This document shows, piece by piece, positions 46,073 to 57,650 of a stretch of DNA of 64,000 bases. A model generated the notes under the pieces. That model was not told the origin of the DNA, made no database searches, and was given only the letters and a program-made list of their open reading frames with translations. Location of the stretch: assembly GCA_004794655.1 (NCBI GenBank), contig SMMW01000555.1, positions 1,116,001 to 1,180,000 on the forward strand, in the 5' to 3' direction. How positions within the stretch are numbered: position 1 is the stretch's first letter; each line of letters opens with the position of its first letter. Source of the stretch: Marisa cornuarietis. Lineage: Eukaryota; Mollusca; Gastropoda; Architaenioglossa; Ampullariidae. A program made the position numbers and the translations under genes.

Positions 46073-46310
46073 TCAAAGAGATAAATTGACCAAAACATGC
46101 ATGGCTCAGATTAAAGATATTCCGCTAAATGTGCAAAGTTCAGATTAGTGGTATTCGGGGAAACAGACATAAATCAGGTTAATCATATTCACGCTAAAAT
46201 AAAAGGCTCAAGTTACCGATATTTGGGAAAGGCATGCAGTCTCAAGTTACTGAAATTCAGGAAAAACATACAGGCTGAGGTCAATGATATTCGGGAAAAC
46301 TCTCGACATC
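46073..46310. repeat. Ancient 34-bp tandem array, seven units, no indels
   Basis: Units start at 46073, 46107, 46141, 46175, 46209, 46243 and 46277, each exactly 34 bp. The common pattern is CA(G/A)(G/A)TTA followed by GATATTC and GG(G/A)AAA near the middle, but units differ at many positions. 34 is not a multiple of 3, so the frame at 46148-46330 is not a product of selection for coding. Confidence 0.85.
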
Positions 46311-48060
46311 ACATAACGACTGTTTTCTAGGGCTTGTATTCGTGGGCATCGACAATTTACTCCCAGGTAAAATAGCTGTAACTTGGTTAGGGAACCAGTG
46401 GGAAAAGTTAAACGGAAAGAAAAGAAAAACAAATCTCTAGATTCATGAGCCACTGAGTAGATGAAGTTAACTAACCGACTAGGATAGCAGGAATTTCCCA
46501 ATAAGTATAAGCTTGCTCATGTACTGTTTAGCATAACAAACCCAAAAGAAATTGAAAAAAGGAAAATGAAACTCCGAAAAGTACAATATCTTCATTCTGA
46601 CCAAATGGCGTCCGTCGTGAAAATATTAGAAAAACAAATCGAGATGTTTTCAAGTGGAAACAAAATGTCACGGGGGTGGGAGATGGGGTGGGGTGTGATA
46701 TATCTAGTTCAACGTCGAAGGGGGGAGCAAACGAAGAGAAACGTGTTGACTGAGATGTTCAGTCTCGTGTATAAAGCGTGTTAGGCTCAGACAACAAAGC
46801 CGGTATTTACCCAACAGTTCTCTATCATCGTATTTGCCCAGCATAGTTACAGGGTCTCTAAAAAAGCTGTTTACTTCTGTTTGATTTGATCAAAACAATC
46901 TCCGCTATTTTTACCAGACATCTATTTTATCGGCAGAGGTTCCATTTGATAAATTATCTGCAGAGAAGGTTTGGGTAGGCCTACCCACAGGCCACAAAGA
47001 CGGGGTTTCAGCCGCCATCCGAGAATTGAGATTTTTTTTTTACCCAGGTAAATGGTAGGGAAAAGGCTGGGTACACATGCTTTATGAATACGATAACAGG
47101 GAGATAAGTTAACAAGTCATCAGCACTGGCGGCACGCTCGCCAGTTTGTACACAAACCTTTTGTAGGCCTTGGGGTCTGGTTTGTCCTTCGAAGCAAACT
47201 CGCGGATAAACCTTTCCCCAGTGTATTTAGCATTTAAAATTTTCACTTATAAGTGTTAACCCCTCTTTCTGGATTCGTTTGCATGTCATGATACTCCTCT
47301 ATCCCTCTGACGCCAATAAACATGAGAGGAGGAGATTACACAATATCACAAGTCTCTGTGAAATGATTAAGATGGTTAGCAAAGATCAGGTAAAATGACC
47401 TGCAAAGATCAGGTAAGTTTAATAAGGATGACTGCAAGAAACAAACCTGCGAGTTGCACCTTGAACCACTTAATGCAGGCGTTACAGGTGCTTTACCCCA
47501 TTTGCAGAGTGACACACCTGACATTTCAAAATATTACTATACAGTGGATTGATGAGACATGATACAGCGAAGGGGATGTTCCAAGCAAACCTGAGACTTT
47601 CTCAGCAGACGTTGGGACGAACTGGCATGTTGTGGGCACCACGTGTAAGTCTCGTGCAAGTCACGTCTCGCTGACATGACTTTTAGCAACTGACTGTATC
47701 GCTCTCTGGCTCTCAGTCAAGATGGCTTTCACTTCTCTGAGTGCCTTGCTGGAAGAAGATCAAGGGTAGGAATCTGAAACTTCAACAGCTTTATCGCGTC
47801 CTGTAATGTTCCAGCACGTGAAGGAAGCAAGTTCTTTGGTATCCACTAGCATGGATGAGTGTCCAGATACTAAGTCAGGGTTAAAAGATCGTCAAAGTCC
47901 TGAACAGTAAAGAAGTAAACAACAAAACATTGGACAGGTCACGCTAAATGTAGCGAAGAGATTAACAATTACAGCAAGTAACTGAAAGCGAGTGTTGCAC
48001 CAGATAAATCTGAACGAGTTTTCATTGGCAGTGTTTGAGACAGAGAGGACAAACACAGCT
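46311..48060. other. Unique stretch with small candidate ORFs
   Basis: The ATG frame 46566-46784 (72 codons) has no domain. At 47722 CAAGATGG opens a 15-codon frame ending in TAG, with a possible donor AAGG/GTAGGA at 47765/47766; it is too short to call. The rest is unremarkable. Confidence 0.3.
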
Positions 48061-48066
48061 TTACAC

Positions 48067-48161
48067 ATGAGCAAAAAACAAACAAACAAACAAACAAAAA
48101 CACCCCAAAAAACAACACAATCAAAAAACAAGCAAACAAACAAACAAACAAACAAACAAAA
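48067..48161. repeat. (CAAA)n arrays
   Basis: Two CAAA blocks (about 48070-48098 and 48128-48160) are separated by CACCCCAAAAAACAACAC. The minus strand gives false Phe/Val/Cys frames. Confidence 0.9.
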
Positions 48162-49753
48162 GTAGTTTAGGAAAGTTTTTATGTAGCCGGTCTAGAAGCT
48201 GATGTTTTTGTTCATTTAAAAGCGAATCGCTGACTGTACAGACTTTAACAGACTAGGTGTAGGCTTCAGGAGAAGCAGTGAACCCCCGAGGCCATGCAAG
48301 ACGTCTAACCTGTGTCAGAGTAAGTGGTCGTTAAAGAACGACAGGAGCGGCAACTTCTTTGCTGTATCTTTTCTTCTTTGGCTGAAGCAAAGAAAAATGA
48401 TTTAATGGTCAGAAGATAGCGGACGAGGAATACAGCTCCTGTTATCGTTAGCTTCTATCGATAACTATCTTTCGCCACAGTCCAGCTCTTATCATTCTGA
48501 CATTACTCTGGTAAAGAGCAGTGGGAGGCGAACAGGAAGACGAGTCAGACCACAGCACGATGGGATGCGGCAAACAGCATCAGCTTTTTAGACTCTAGGG
48601 CTGCATAAAGGCACTACAAAGTCTGGCCAGATATTGCCAGTGTTCCGTTTCCACAATCTGTATATATTCGTATATATATATATATATGATATACGCTTTA
48701 TGATAAAGTAGGCATTAGACAAGAATAAAATGCACGATCCGCGAATGCGAAATATGGATGCTGTTAGAAGAGGCTGAGACTCGTGGATGAGGTAACTAAA
48801 CACGTGGCTGCTCTCTCTCTCTCTTTCTGTCAGAGCAAGAAGCACCTGTCTCTTGGAAGACATGCTTGAACAGGTGTTAAGCTACAGCCAGGTAAAACAG
48901 CTATCGCCAAGATCAACGCATGTTTGTTTCGAGGTGCTTAGTTGGCGAGGCGATGAAAGGAGTTCCGATCAACTGCAACATCAAGCTCAGTTCATCTCAC
49001 AATTGGCAGAAGTTTAATTAGCGCCATTCGCACCTTAGTTGTCCACCTCGAAAGTCCTTGTAACACGCTGATGTCACCTGCAGTCAGTGCCTGGCCACTT
49101 AGATGTAAGTAATTGTCCCTGTAACAGCCTCTGCCTGTCTTGTCTGAATTGTGATGTCAGTCTCTGGAGTCAAAGTCTGCTATCGACATGGTGGTTCGTC
49201 TTGGTGACTATCCAGAGGAGTCCTTGCTCTCAGTGGTAAACGATTGTACGATTGTAAGAGTTGTACATAACACTGTGGCCCCTACAACTCACACATTCAG
49301 GATGAGTAAAGTGGAAGGACCATGTCCTTGTAAGTCAGACGACATCATCGACATGCACCACGCCGCTCACTTCTGGCTTTGAATGTTGATGTCACAGAAT
49401 GTCCCCTGCTGACGGTGTCCAACGTAGGATGTAGTGTCTGACGAACAGGTAGACACACACTCTTTCTCTCTTTCTCTCACCCTATCTCCCTATCTTTGTC
49501 TCTAATCAGTCAGTGATCCCTGCAAAGTTTGAGGCTGGAGACCATCTTCACTTGCTGGTAAAAGTGATTGTGTGCGCATTCGAGATTAACGGTGACACCC
49601 ATCTGTAATAACGAAGCTAATGTAAGGAACTGATTCTGCTGAGTCAGGTGTAAAAGCAACCGTGTTTGTTTTGCTGCTGGTGCGAGTACCTGCTCTACTT
49701 CGTCACCTTCTCTCAGGTAAATCTCAGGTATTATATCTGTGCTTGCCCCGCAG
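48162..49753. other. Unique stretch
   Basis: (TA)n-like run at 48661-48690. The ATG frame 49188-49382 (64 codons) contains CTT/GTAAGTC near 49329, a possible donor, but no domain. Nothing firm. Confidence 0.35.
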
Positions 49754-49884
49754 CTGTTTCAACATGACAGTGAAGATCCAGTCCCAGAAACGGCGCAGGT
49801 TACGGGCTCCTCCTCAATCTTCTTTGACCTCCAGCTTCCTCCTCGGAAGCCACCTTCCCATAACTAGAGATATACTTAGTACAG
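49754..49884 (+). CDS. Exon-like block between splice-site matches
   Basis: A pyrimidine-rich acceptor (CTGTGCTTGCCCCGCAG) ends at 49753 and a good donor, ACAG/GTATGT, lies at 49884/49885, giving a 131-bp block. One frame reads from the acceptor and ends at TAG (49865-49867) with acidic LFQHDSEDPVPE at its start; another is open throughout with NMTVKIQSQKRRR. I recognise neither, and no neighbouring exon was found. Confidence 0.2.
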
Positions 49885-49886
49885 GT

Positions 49887-50035
49887 ATGTTATTTGTATT
49901 AAACTAGATACTCAGTACTTCTGTTGCATGTATTTAACTTAGATACTAATTACGTCTGTGGCTCGTATTAAGCCAGGTACTCAGTATTTCTGTATTTAGC
50001 TAGATACTCTTTGAGTCTGTTGTACTATCGAGTTA
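49887..50035. repeat. Degenerate tandem repeat, 30-36 bp unit, four copies
   Basis: TGTATTAAACTAGATACTCA and its variants (TTTAACTTAGATACTAAT, TTAAGCCAGGTACTCAGT, TTAGCTAGATACTCTTTG) are each followed by a GTCTGT or TTCTGT word. Confidence 0.75.
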
Positions 50036-50462
50036 AATAGCGCAGTAAGTGGTGCAAGCTGCAAAGGAAACACGTATAACGGTTTGAAAGAGCCTGAGGT
50101 TTCATCACAAGTTAGACAAGGTGGACCACTTACAAATTGCCCGCCTTGTCCGAGCGTGCTATAGAAGGCGAGCTATTTTTATGTGTCCCACCCTGTAGCT
50201 TTAGTATGAATGGAACGCGCAAGGGCAGCAAACTAATTATAGGTGATGGCGCTGATAAGAGAAATATACCTGGGGACTCGAGGGAGAGGATTGGAGGATA
50301 GGACCAGCTGTGGCTGTGCCTTAATTGGAAAATGCTGAAGAAAATCCTACTCATATGGCATCATTTCATCGGAGGTGGCTTCTTGGTTGTCGTTGTATGA
50401 GACAGTCATTTGGTGAGGCCTTTATAATAACCCACACTGCACGGCAATACAATACTAAGACC

Positions 50463-50463
<1 letters not shown>

Positions 50464-50502
<39 letters not shown>
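50464..50502. repeat. (AC)n microsatellite
   Basis: About 19 uninterrupted units. Confidence 0.97.
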
Positions 50503-50506
<4 letters not shown>

Positions 50507-51864
50507 TGCATGCACAGACATACACACTACAAAGAAAAAAGACAGCACGTGACCAACTGGGTGCCCTATGAGAGCTTCACCACTGGTACATTTACATTTC
50601 TGATGACCGCAAACACGACAGTTATACGCCCTCATCGCAAATTAGGTTTCGCTTCATGCAGATCTGGCCAATAAAAGATATTTTATCGCAGACAGCATTC
50701 TGTATGCGCGCTGGGAACAAAATTAATCTGACTAGGATAAAAATGGAAACAGCCTATTTGCAGTACACTATTTTTTTTTTTAAAAAACGTTAGCAACATT
50801 TTTGTACAAACATACATTCACACAAGTATATTCTCTCACAGACACGTATAACGTATAACTTTCAATGTTTCCAGTCCGAGACATCCATACGTCTTGAAAT
50901 GCTTCGTAAACAACAACTGAAACAATAAGGGTACCTGAGTTCACCGGGCCCTATTATCGTAAGCAAGGGAATTAGGGGGATATCTGTGAGGGGACAGCAC
51001 CTCCCCTAATTGTGCTCAGCGTGATGTTGATAGTCAGCCGCTCGCCTGATTGACGACTGACGCACGTCGATAAGAACAGTCATCACTGGCATCTCGCTGA
51101 TAAGGCCGCCAACCATTTTTTTTTCTGACAGTTTAGCCTCCGTGTACCTTGTGACGTGAAAACACGAACGTTTCCGAGGGCAAGTGTTGTGATACGTATG
51201 TATATTTATTTCTTTATATACATTTCTGCATGTGTTTATAGAAGTTAATTTTAAATTGTTTGTTTATAGTTGGATTATGTTCTAAGACGTCTAATCCTAG
51301 TGACAGATGCTCACACCCTTGCTGGAGTTATGCTGAAGCAAGAAAGAATCGATCAACCAATCAATCACGACTATCATTAGTTGCAGTGACTAGAACTCCA
51401 TTCCTTGACAATGCCTTCAGTGGAGGGACTTTATAAAGGGAAATTTTTACTAAGGATCATTCAATCCATGACACTTTTGGGATCGACAGGCATCGATATG
51501 AATACCAGTCCATTGCTATCATCCCTTTGTGCTGAGGTTTTATTTTTCTCAACTGGGTAACGATTTTGAATGATGTGCCTCCATCCGACGTTTTATAACC
51601 CATCGAGACAAATATCTTTAAGGCATTGATACAAAACTTATAAATCTAATTGTACTACATCAATGACAAACACAATAATGGCAGAGATAGACCCAAAGTG
51701 TATTTTATTCACTGTAGCCACCAAATAAACAGCAGTCTGTTATATTAAAATGCCAAAATTAAAAAGTAGGTAGCTATGTTACAACTCAGACAACTGTAAC
51801 GGTTTCTGTAAATAAATCTAAGACCACAGCAAACGGCCATTGCAAGAATAAGACCGCGCTGACG
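50503..51864. other. Unique stretch
   Basis: No gene or element recognised. Short T and A homopolymers at 50771-50786. Confidence 0.4.
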
Positions 51865-52640
51865 TGTTATGTGAGGCCTGTGTCATGTGTCCTGTGAGTG
51901 GTGTGTGATGTCTTGTTGTTTGGTGTGTTGGCGTGTTAGATAAGTGTTGTCATGTGTCCTGTGTCATGTGTTGACGTTTGTTGACGTGTTATGCGAGTGT
52001 TGTGTCATGTGTCCTGTGAGTGGTGTGTGATGTGTCGGTTTTTGGTGTTTGTTGCCGTGTTATGTGAGTGTTGTGTCATGTGTTGGTCTTTTGATGTCAT
52101 TCTGTGAGTATTGTATGAGTCTCCGTGTGTTGTGTGTGTTGACCTGTTGTTTGACTGCTGGATGAACACTGAAGCGTCAAGTGAGTGTCATGTGAGAACT
52201 AACGTGTTGTTATTTATGTGTGTCATGTGACAGCTGGCGCGTTGTGTTGTGAGAGTGTCACACGAGTGCTGGAGTGTTGCTAGTTATGTGTGTCACATGA
52301 GAACTGGTGTATTGTTAGCTATGTGTGTCACGTGAGAACTGGTGTATTGTTAGTTATGTGTGTTACGTGAGAACTGGTGTATTGTTAGTTATGTGTGTCA
52401 CGTGAGAACTGGTGTATTGTTAGCTACGTGTGTCACGTGAGAACTGGTGTATTGTTAGTTATGTGTGTCTCGTGAGAACTGGCGTGTTTTTAGTTGTGTG
52501 TCACGTGAGAGCTGGAGTGTTGTGAATGTTGAGAGAATGAAGGCGTGTCAAGCTAGAGTTAGTGTGTAGTGAGGGTTGTGAGTGTGTCACGTGAGAACTG
52601 GTGAGTGCTGCGAGAGTGAAGGCGTGTCAGGTTAGAGTTG
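51865..52640. repeat. Tandem array rich in CACGTG
   Basis: The left half (51865-52100) has loose units of about 105-110 bp built from GTGTCATGTGTCCTGTGAG and GACGTGTTATG. The right half (about 52285-52500) has 35-bp units with GTGTCACGTGAGAACTGGTG and TATTGTTAGTTATG, six near-identical copies plus degenerate flanks. Most right-hand units carry the E-box palindrome CACGTG or a one-base variant. Confidence 0.9.
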
Positions 52641-53090
52641 GCCTCGACGCGCAGCACGTGCGGCAGCAGGAGTAGCGGTGAATGTTGGCACACGGAGCTG
52701 ACACGGGTGTGAGCTCTCCCCGCATGTCAAACATCTTGCATCAATTTCCTGTGTGAATGTGTAGGAAGATCTGGTAAGGGACGAGTTTATGAGGGTACCA
52801 GACACATTTTACCTTAATTCGCTTTAGATTAATCTATTAATCACAGCTAATGTTGCTATTACTCCGAATCTAAGTGCGAGTCCAGGAGTAAAAATGCTGC
52901 TCTTCAAAGGAGAAATGAAAAAAAGAAAAAAAAATGGAAGAAAAAAAGGAAACGGAGGAAAGTTCAGTGCACCAACTCCTACCTCAAAAACCTGAAGAAA
53001 ATTAACCATCCTAATTATCTTCCCGCGTTTCCTGTCAAACTGGAAGGTCGAGGTCTTATATTCTCCATCTTGGCACACGCTGCCGCCCGG
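52641..53090. other. Unique stretch
   Basis: Nothing recognised. A-rich run with AAAAAGAAAAAAAAATGG at 52918-52935. Confidence 0.4.
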
Positions 53091-53410
53091 AAACTCCTTT
53101 GATGCAGGCGGCGAGCGCGATGGTGGCGTGCGAAAGTCATCGCCGTTAATTGAGGTGCAGCACTGTTCAGCTGTCGGAGCTGCAGTGTATCAAAAACGTC
53201 TTGCAGTCGGCGCCACCTCTCGCCTGTGGCGTGACGGGAGGAGGCCGGAGGTCACGACCAAGGAGCGTGGCGACCCCGAAGCGGCCAGTAACGACGAGCC
53301 GCACACTCGCACGTGAGGGCTGCCGGGAGCAAAGGGGTTAATGGGCCGAGAGCGCGCAGCCTCACGGTGATGGTTCTCTCCTCCTTCAACATGGTTACTG
53401 CAGGTAGGAT
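53091..53410 (+). promoter_or_regulatory. CpG-rich block, candidate 5' exon
   Basis: The block is GC- and CpG-rich (GGCGGCGAGCGCGATGG, GGCGCCACC, CGAAGCGGCC). It holds two overlapping short open frames (53128-53316 and 53150-53341) without domains. CAG/GTAGGATG at 53403/53404 is a possible donor after a short frame starting ATGG at 53370. It could be a CpG island of an unidentified gene. Confidence 0.2.
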
Positions 53411-54366
53411 GGGGGGGGGGGCAGGTTTCGGGGAGGAGCTGGCGCTGACGAGATGTTACACAAGAGCTGGAGGAGAGGGAGCGAGTGAAGAGGGAGAAAC
53501 AGACAAGTACATGCCGTTACGGGGCTCAGACCTCGTTACCTGTGTGGGAGAAATAGAGAAGCATGAGCATAGTTTCATGTGCCAGACCTCGTTACCTGTG
53601 GAAGACCAGCACACAAGTAGGACTGTTTAAAAAAAAATCATTTTCAATGTCTACATGCCTATGTGCTGGTCACCAAATTTTCCTTCTGAAGTGAGTAAGC
53701 AGCAGATATGGTTTTATATGACTGTAGATTTAGATAGTTGTATGATTGCTTCAAATGAAATGAAAAATGAATGAAAACTTTATTGCATTAAACACATTCA
53801 GCTTGATTTTCTTTTTAGATTTTTCAGAAAATTCCCTTTCGTTTTGGAAAAAAAAACAATTTAAGACAACGAATAGAACAAAGACAATGATACCCACATA
53901 CATCATTAGACTGAATGAACGAAGCCAAGTCTTTGAGGATGATCTCTGCTCATTTCTGTAGAGAAAGATCAATGAAAAAGCGTGTGTAAGTGTGCATGTT
54001 CTGTGGCGATGGACGCTGTGTGGGGCTGACAGGCGGTGATCATTGTGTGGCCAACAGGAAACGATCCCTCAAGGCTGCACCACTTATTGGCTCGTCTCAT
54101 TATCAACATTCGCATGGATTTCCCAGCGGGCTGTGGGGCTTGTCTCTACTGCAGCATGTCTGCTCATGCATATTCATCCTTTCACCGGCTCTTCAACGTG
54201 CTTTTATGACGGAGAGATGCGGAATTGTGAGAAATGAAGCAGTTGAAAAGGGAAACTGTCGGCACCTCTCAAATGGGAGTGAAAGAGAGCAATCCGCTGA
54301 GCACTGCTCACCCACGTCTGCCTCTATGGTAGCTAGCGACAGGTCTCTGCTAGAGGAACGTAGTTG
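53411..54366. other. Unique stretch
   Basis: No domain in the frames at 53313-53630, 53767-53961 or 53990-54400. Nothing else recognised. Confidence 0.35.
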
Positions 54367-54483
54367 TCACGACCTACGTCCGGCACTAAATATTGATTAA
54401 TAATTATAATAAACACACAATTTGTATAGGGCATTCTCAAACTCCTAAGGAGTCACGACCTAGGTCCGGCACTAAATATTGAT
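54367..54483 (-). mobile_element. LINE tail between 31-bp direct repeats
   Basis: A 31-bp segment from TCACGACCTACGTCCGG to AAATATTGAT (54367-54397) recurs at 54453-54483 with one change (CTAG for CTACG). Between them lies 55 bp which, on the minus strand, reads GAATGCCCTATACAAATTG then TTTATTATAATTATTA, a LINE-type 3' end. This looks like an extremely 5'-truncated insertion with an unusually long target duplication. Confidence 0.7.
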
Positions 54484-55157
54484 GAGTGGTACAAACTTTA
54501 TGTACACGTACGACCTTCTTCAGACACTGAACTTCGATCACCTCTTTCCAAGCTGGACTTTAATCCATTCTGTCTGTCGGCCTGTGAGTCTGTCGGTAGA
54601 AAAAGATTAGACTACTGGAACTGTACTCACAATCAGTGCAGGCAGCACTTTCTCTTCATGCTGTTTTCCATCTTGAAGAAAACAGAAAGAGAAAAAGAGA
54701 GGGCTATCAGCACTTTTCTAATTGGTCTATTTATGCATCTGTTATCCATTCACTTCTTTCTTTCTTTAGTTCTTGATCGCAGTTTTGGATTTTTGGTTTG
54801 TTCGCTTTTTGCTTGTTCAGTTGAGGGTCAGCACCTCCATATCTGCTGGTGTAGGGTTTCTGATCGTTGAGTTGTTGCTGGAGCCTCACGCGGTGCTAAT
54901 TCCCCGCCTGACGCCTCTTAATTACTGAGCCCGTGTAGCTGTGCATGCTTCAGTGTTGACCACAGACACCGCCCAGCTCTGTCCACGACAGCAGCAACCA
55001 CAACTAGGTGCAGGACTAAGTAGTAAGTCTCTCCCGGGCAACCGCAAACCCAATCAATAGATAATAGCACATTCTGTTGTCAGCATACACGACACAAACG
55101 TACATTTACTGCCTCATTTTCTGGAGAATAGCAGCTTTCATCTGGCACTGTCAGATA
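54484..55157. other. Unique stretch
   Basis: Nothing recognised. The ATG frame 54658-54870 is hydrophobic in its middle, but no domain is seen. Confidence 0.35.
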
Positions 55158-55212
55158 TAATGGTGATAACAATAATTACAGACATTTACAAAGCGGCTAT
55201 CCTTCATTAAGC
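55158..55212 (-). mobile_element. LINE-type 3' tail, minus strand
   Basis: On the minus strand this reads GGATAGCCGCTTTGTAAATG then TCTGTAATTATTGTTATC, matching the (G)CGCT-TATAAATG plus TTATT tail pattern, in decayed form. Confidence 0.4.
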
Positions 55213-56896
55213 CCCAGTCCCTGATAGCAAAATCACGCACGCAGACTGCAGTGGGTGGCGGCCAGTGGGCAAGGGGGGGGGATGAGGATGCTAGCAACAC
55301 GCACAGTGTCACGCTGTCACGGATGACTGCTGATTAGTTGTTATGTCACGAGTGTCTGCTGATGACACTATATCACAATGACCGCAGATCGATGGGACTC
55401 CACTCAGCGACGATTGCTATCGACTGGTGCTGAGGCATGCTGGACAGGATTTTAGTTCCAGACGGATGATCCCAGTAGCTTTCGGCCTGTAACATATTTC
55501 TAGAGACTTTGACATCAGTAATCAGTTCTCAAAAAATCGGCGTATACTGTAACATGGAAGGGCATTAAACTAAAAGTACTGATTATAAAATCAAAAAGAC
55601 AATATTTGCGACTTCAGATTGAAGCAATCATCATTGCCTTTTATTCCTAGAAGAAAAAATTCTGATATAACATCTTCAGTTATTTTACTATCGACAGCAA
55701 CAAATGTGGTTTCGCCTGCAACATTGGATCATCATCTACAACACTTACATTGCTTACTTGGAGTCTGGGATCTCGAACAACAGTAGATACCGTGTTTACC
55801 TCCACTACTGGATCTGTAGCAACAATACTACAATGTTGACCTCCAGACTTACGCTCATCTTCAACAACAATACTACAGTGCTTACCTTCAGACTTTCAGT
55901 TATCTTCAGCCTTTGAGCAGAGCCGTGGAAAAGACGCCAGGAGAGACGACTGCTTACAAGTGGTTTAAGGTGCAGTCTGAGGAAACAGACTGTCGTGGTG
56001 GTGGTTAAGCCGCAAGGGACGAGTCGTGGCTATGGACAGACTGCAGGGGTCACCCATTCTGACCCCGTCCCCACAAAGTCTTTTCACAGAAAACGCCGCC
56101 AAAAGCTGGCAACGATAACCGTCCTTGCAAACCTTCGTTCTCTCCTCTCCCGGGTCAGTAGATCGGCATTGACAAGCAGCAGACAGCCTCGGCTGGAACA
56201 GGTGGGGTGCACGGTACGGCAGTTCCTGGGTGTCGGGTGATTTACTGCTCATGGCAAGCACCGCATTCCCCAGATCCAGAGAGATTGTCGCTGATCCGTT
56301 TCGTCAAAGGAGCTGTACTTGCGTTGGCCGCCAGGCGGTGTTGCTGGTATATAATAGTTGATAAGACGTTTTACCGGGCACTTGCTCGCTGGCGAGCTTG
56401 ACTGGCTCTCTGAAGTTGGCAACTGCGTGGTTTAGCCTAGTAAATGATTTAAAGCGACAGACCATTAATGTCATATAAACGGGTGTTTCAACCTCGTGAA
56501 TGATTTGCGGTGGGGCGGGGGAGGCTTGGGGAGGGTCGGCTGTAAATTTGAAATAGACGTTGTAGCAACGGGAGTGATTTACAGAAGCCGGCTGCCAATA
56601 ACAAACAGCTACCGAGTGTGTGAATGTCCAAATAAAGACGAGTGGTTCCTAGGATACGTTTGTCTTGACGCAGTGTTTGTTCTTGTTGCTGGGAACTATA
56701 AACAAACTAGAGCATGCCAACACACTATCAAAACACAACTTCATGAAAAAAAATTATAATCTCTGAAAGCTTTGGGACAATATCCATAATATTAAAAACG
56801 GTTAAGTATACAAATAGCAGTCAAAATATAGTCTTTATAATTATAAAGAAATTATAACTCACAAAATAAGAAACCACAAACTGTTTACATTAAGAA
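55213..56896. repeat. Unique stretch with a 46-bp duplication
   Basis: At 55820-55911 a segment with CAACAATACTACA and CCTTCAGACTT or CCTCCAGACTT occurs twice. 55995-56240 (plus) and 55965-56261 (minus) are open but domainless. GGCCGCCAGGCGGTG near 56318 has a weak CTCF-like look. Confidence 0.4.
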
Positions 56897-57166
56897 ATGG
56901 CAACAACAACAACAGTGAAAAAAAAACCGCGAGTGGGAGAGGAAGCCAGCAAGAACTACCAACATCTCGTCATGGAACAGCGATCCTCTCATACACAGAC
57001 CCCAACCATCGTCGTGCCTTCCATCACCATTCCCCATTATCCACACGGGGTGAAATTGCACTCGTGGAAGCACTTTTCCTTCACAAACCGAACAACAACA
57101 CAAAATGAACTCGATAAAGCAGAAAAGAACCTTCGATTGATGGAGGACAGGCAGTCTACTTCGTAA
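56897..57166 (+). CDS. Hypothetical small ORF, 89 codons
   Basis: ATG at 56897 lies in a good context (AAGAAATGG), preceded two codons earlier by an in-frame TAA, and the frame ends with TAA at 57164-57166. The product begins MATTTTVKKKPRVGEE and ends NLRLMEDRQSTS. It is hydrophilic, with a central IVVPSITIPHYPHG segment, no signal peptide and no membrane segment. Third positions are varied and C/G-rich, unlike the AT-rich flank. I do not recognise it. It is the most gene-like ATG frame of the window, though chance is not excluded. Confidence 0.25.
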   Translation: MATTTTVKKKPRVGEEASKNYQHLVMEQRSSHTQTPTIVVPSITIPHYPHGVKLHSWKHFSFTNRTTTQNELDKAEKNLRLMEDRQSTS

Positions 57167-57419
57167 GAAGTGGACTCAAATATCGTCGCACTAAGCTGGA
57201 TCATTTTATGGATGGAGGGGGGAAAAAAAGGAAAAGGAGAAGTAGAGAATAAAAGTAACAAGTAGTGAAAGGACTGAAGGAAGCGATGGGAATATTTACA
57301 GTGAACAGTGACTATCGCCCACATTAGGCAAGACTGGCGACCCTGTCAGCTGATGAGTCTGTCTATGTGCTACACTCAACAACAGGTACCGGTCAAGGGA
57401 CGACTGACTCACATTATAT
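57167..57419. other. Short unique stretch
   Basis: A purine-rich run at 57215-57260 only. Confidence 0.4.
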
Positions 57420-57650
57420 ATGTCATACATAGCCTTTATTTACGAGGTATGTAGTGACTATGTATATGGTACGTGTCTTGTATGCATGTGGTATGTAGTC
57501 ACTATGAATATAATACGTGTCCTCAGTGGATGGGGTATGTAGTTACAAGTCACTTTTTTTTCTCTGTGTGTTGTATGTAGTCACTATGTAGTCATTTTGT
57601 TGTAAGTAGCCTGTATGTTTGTGGTATGTAGTCATTATGTATGTTGTACA
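57420..57650. repeat. Degenerate repeat, about 50-bp unit
   Basis: GGTATGTAGTCACTATG and variants occur five times (for example near 57447, 57490, 57533, 57572, 57622), with GTACGTGTC or ATACGTGTC words between them. Confidence 0.8.

Noticed and set aside
47722..47769. Short first exon starting ATGGCTTTCACTTC
   Set aside because: Fifteen codons to a stop, with only a fair donor; too little to call a gene.
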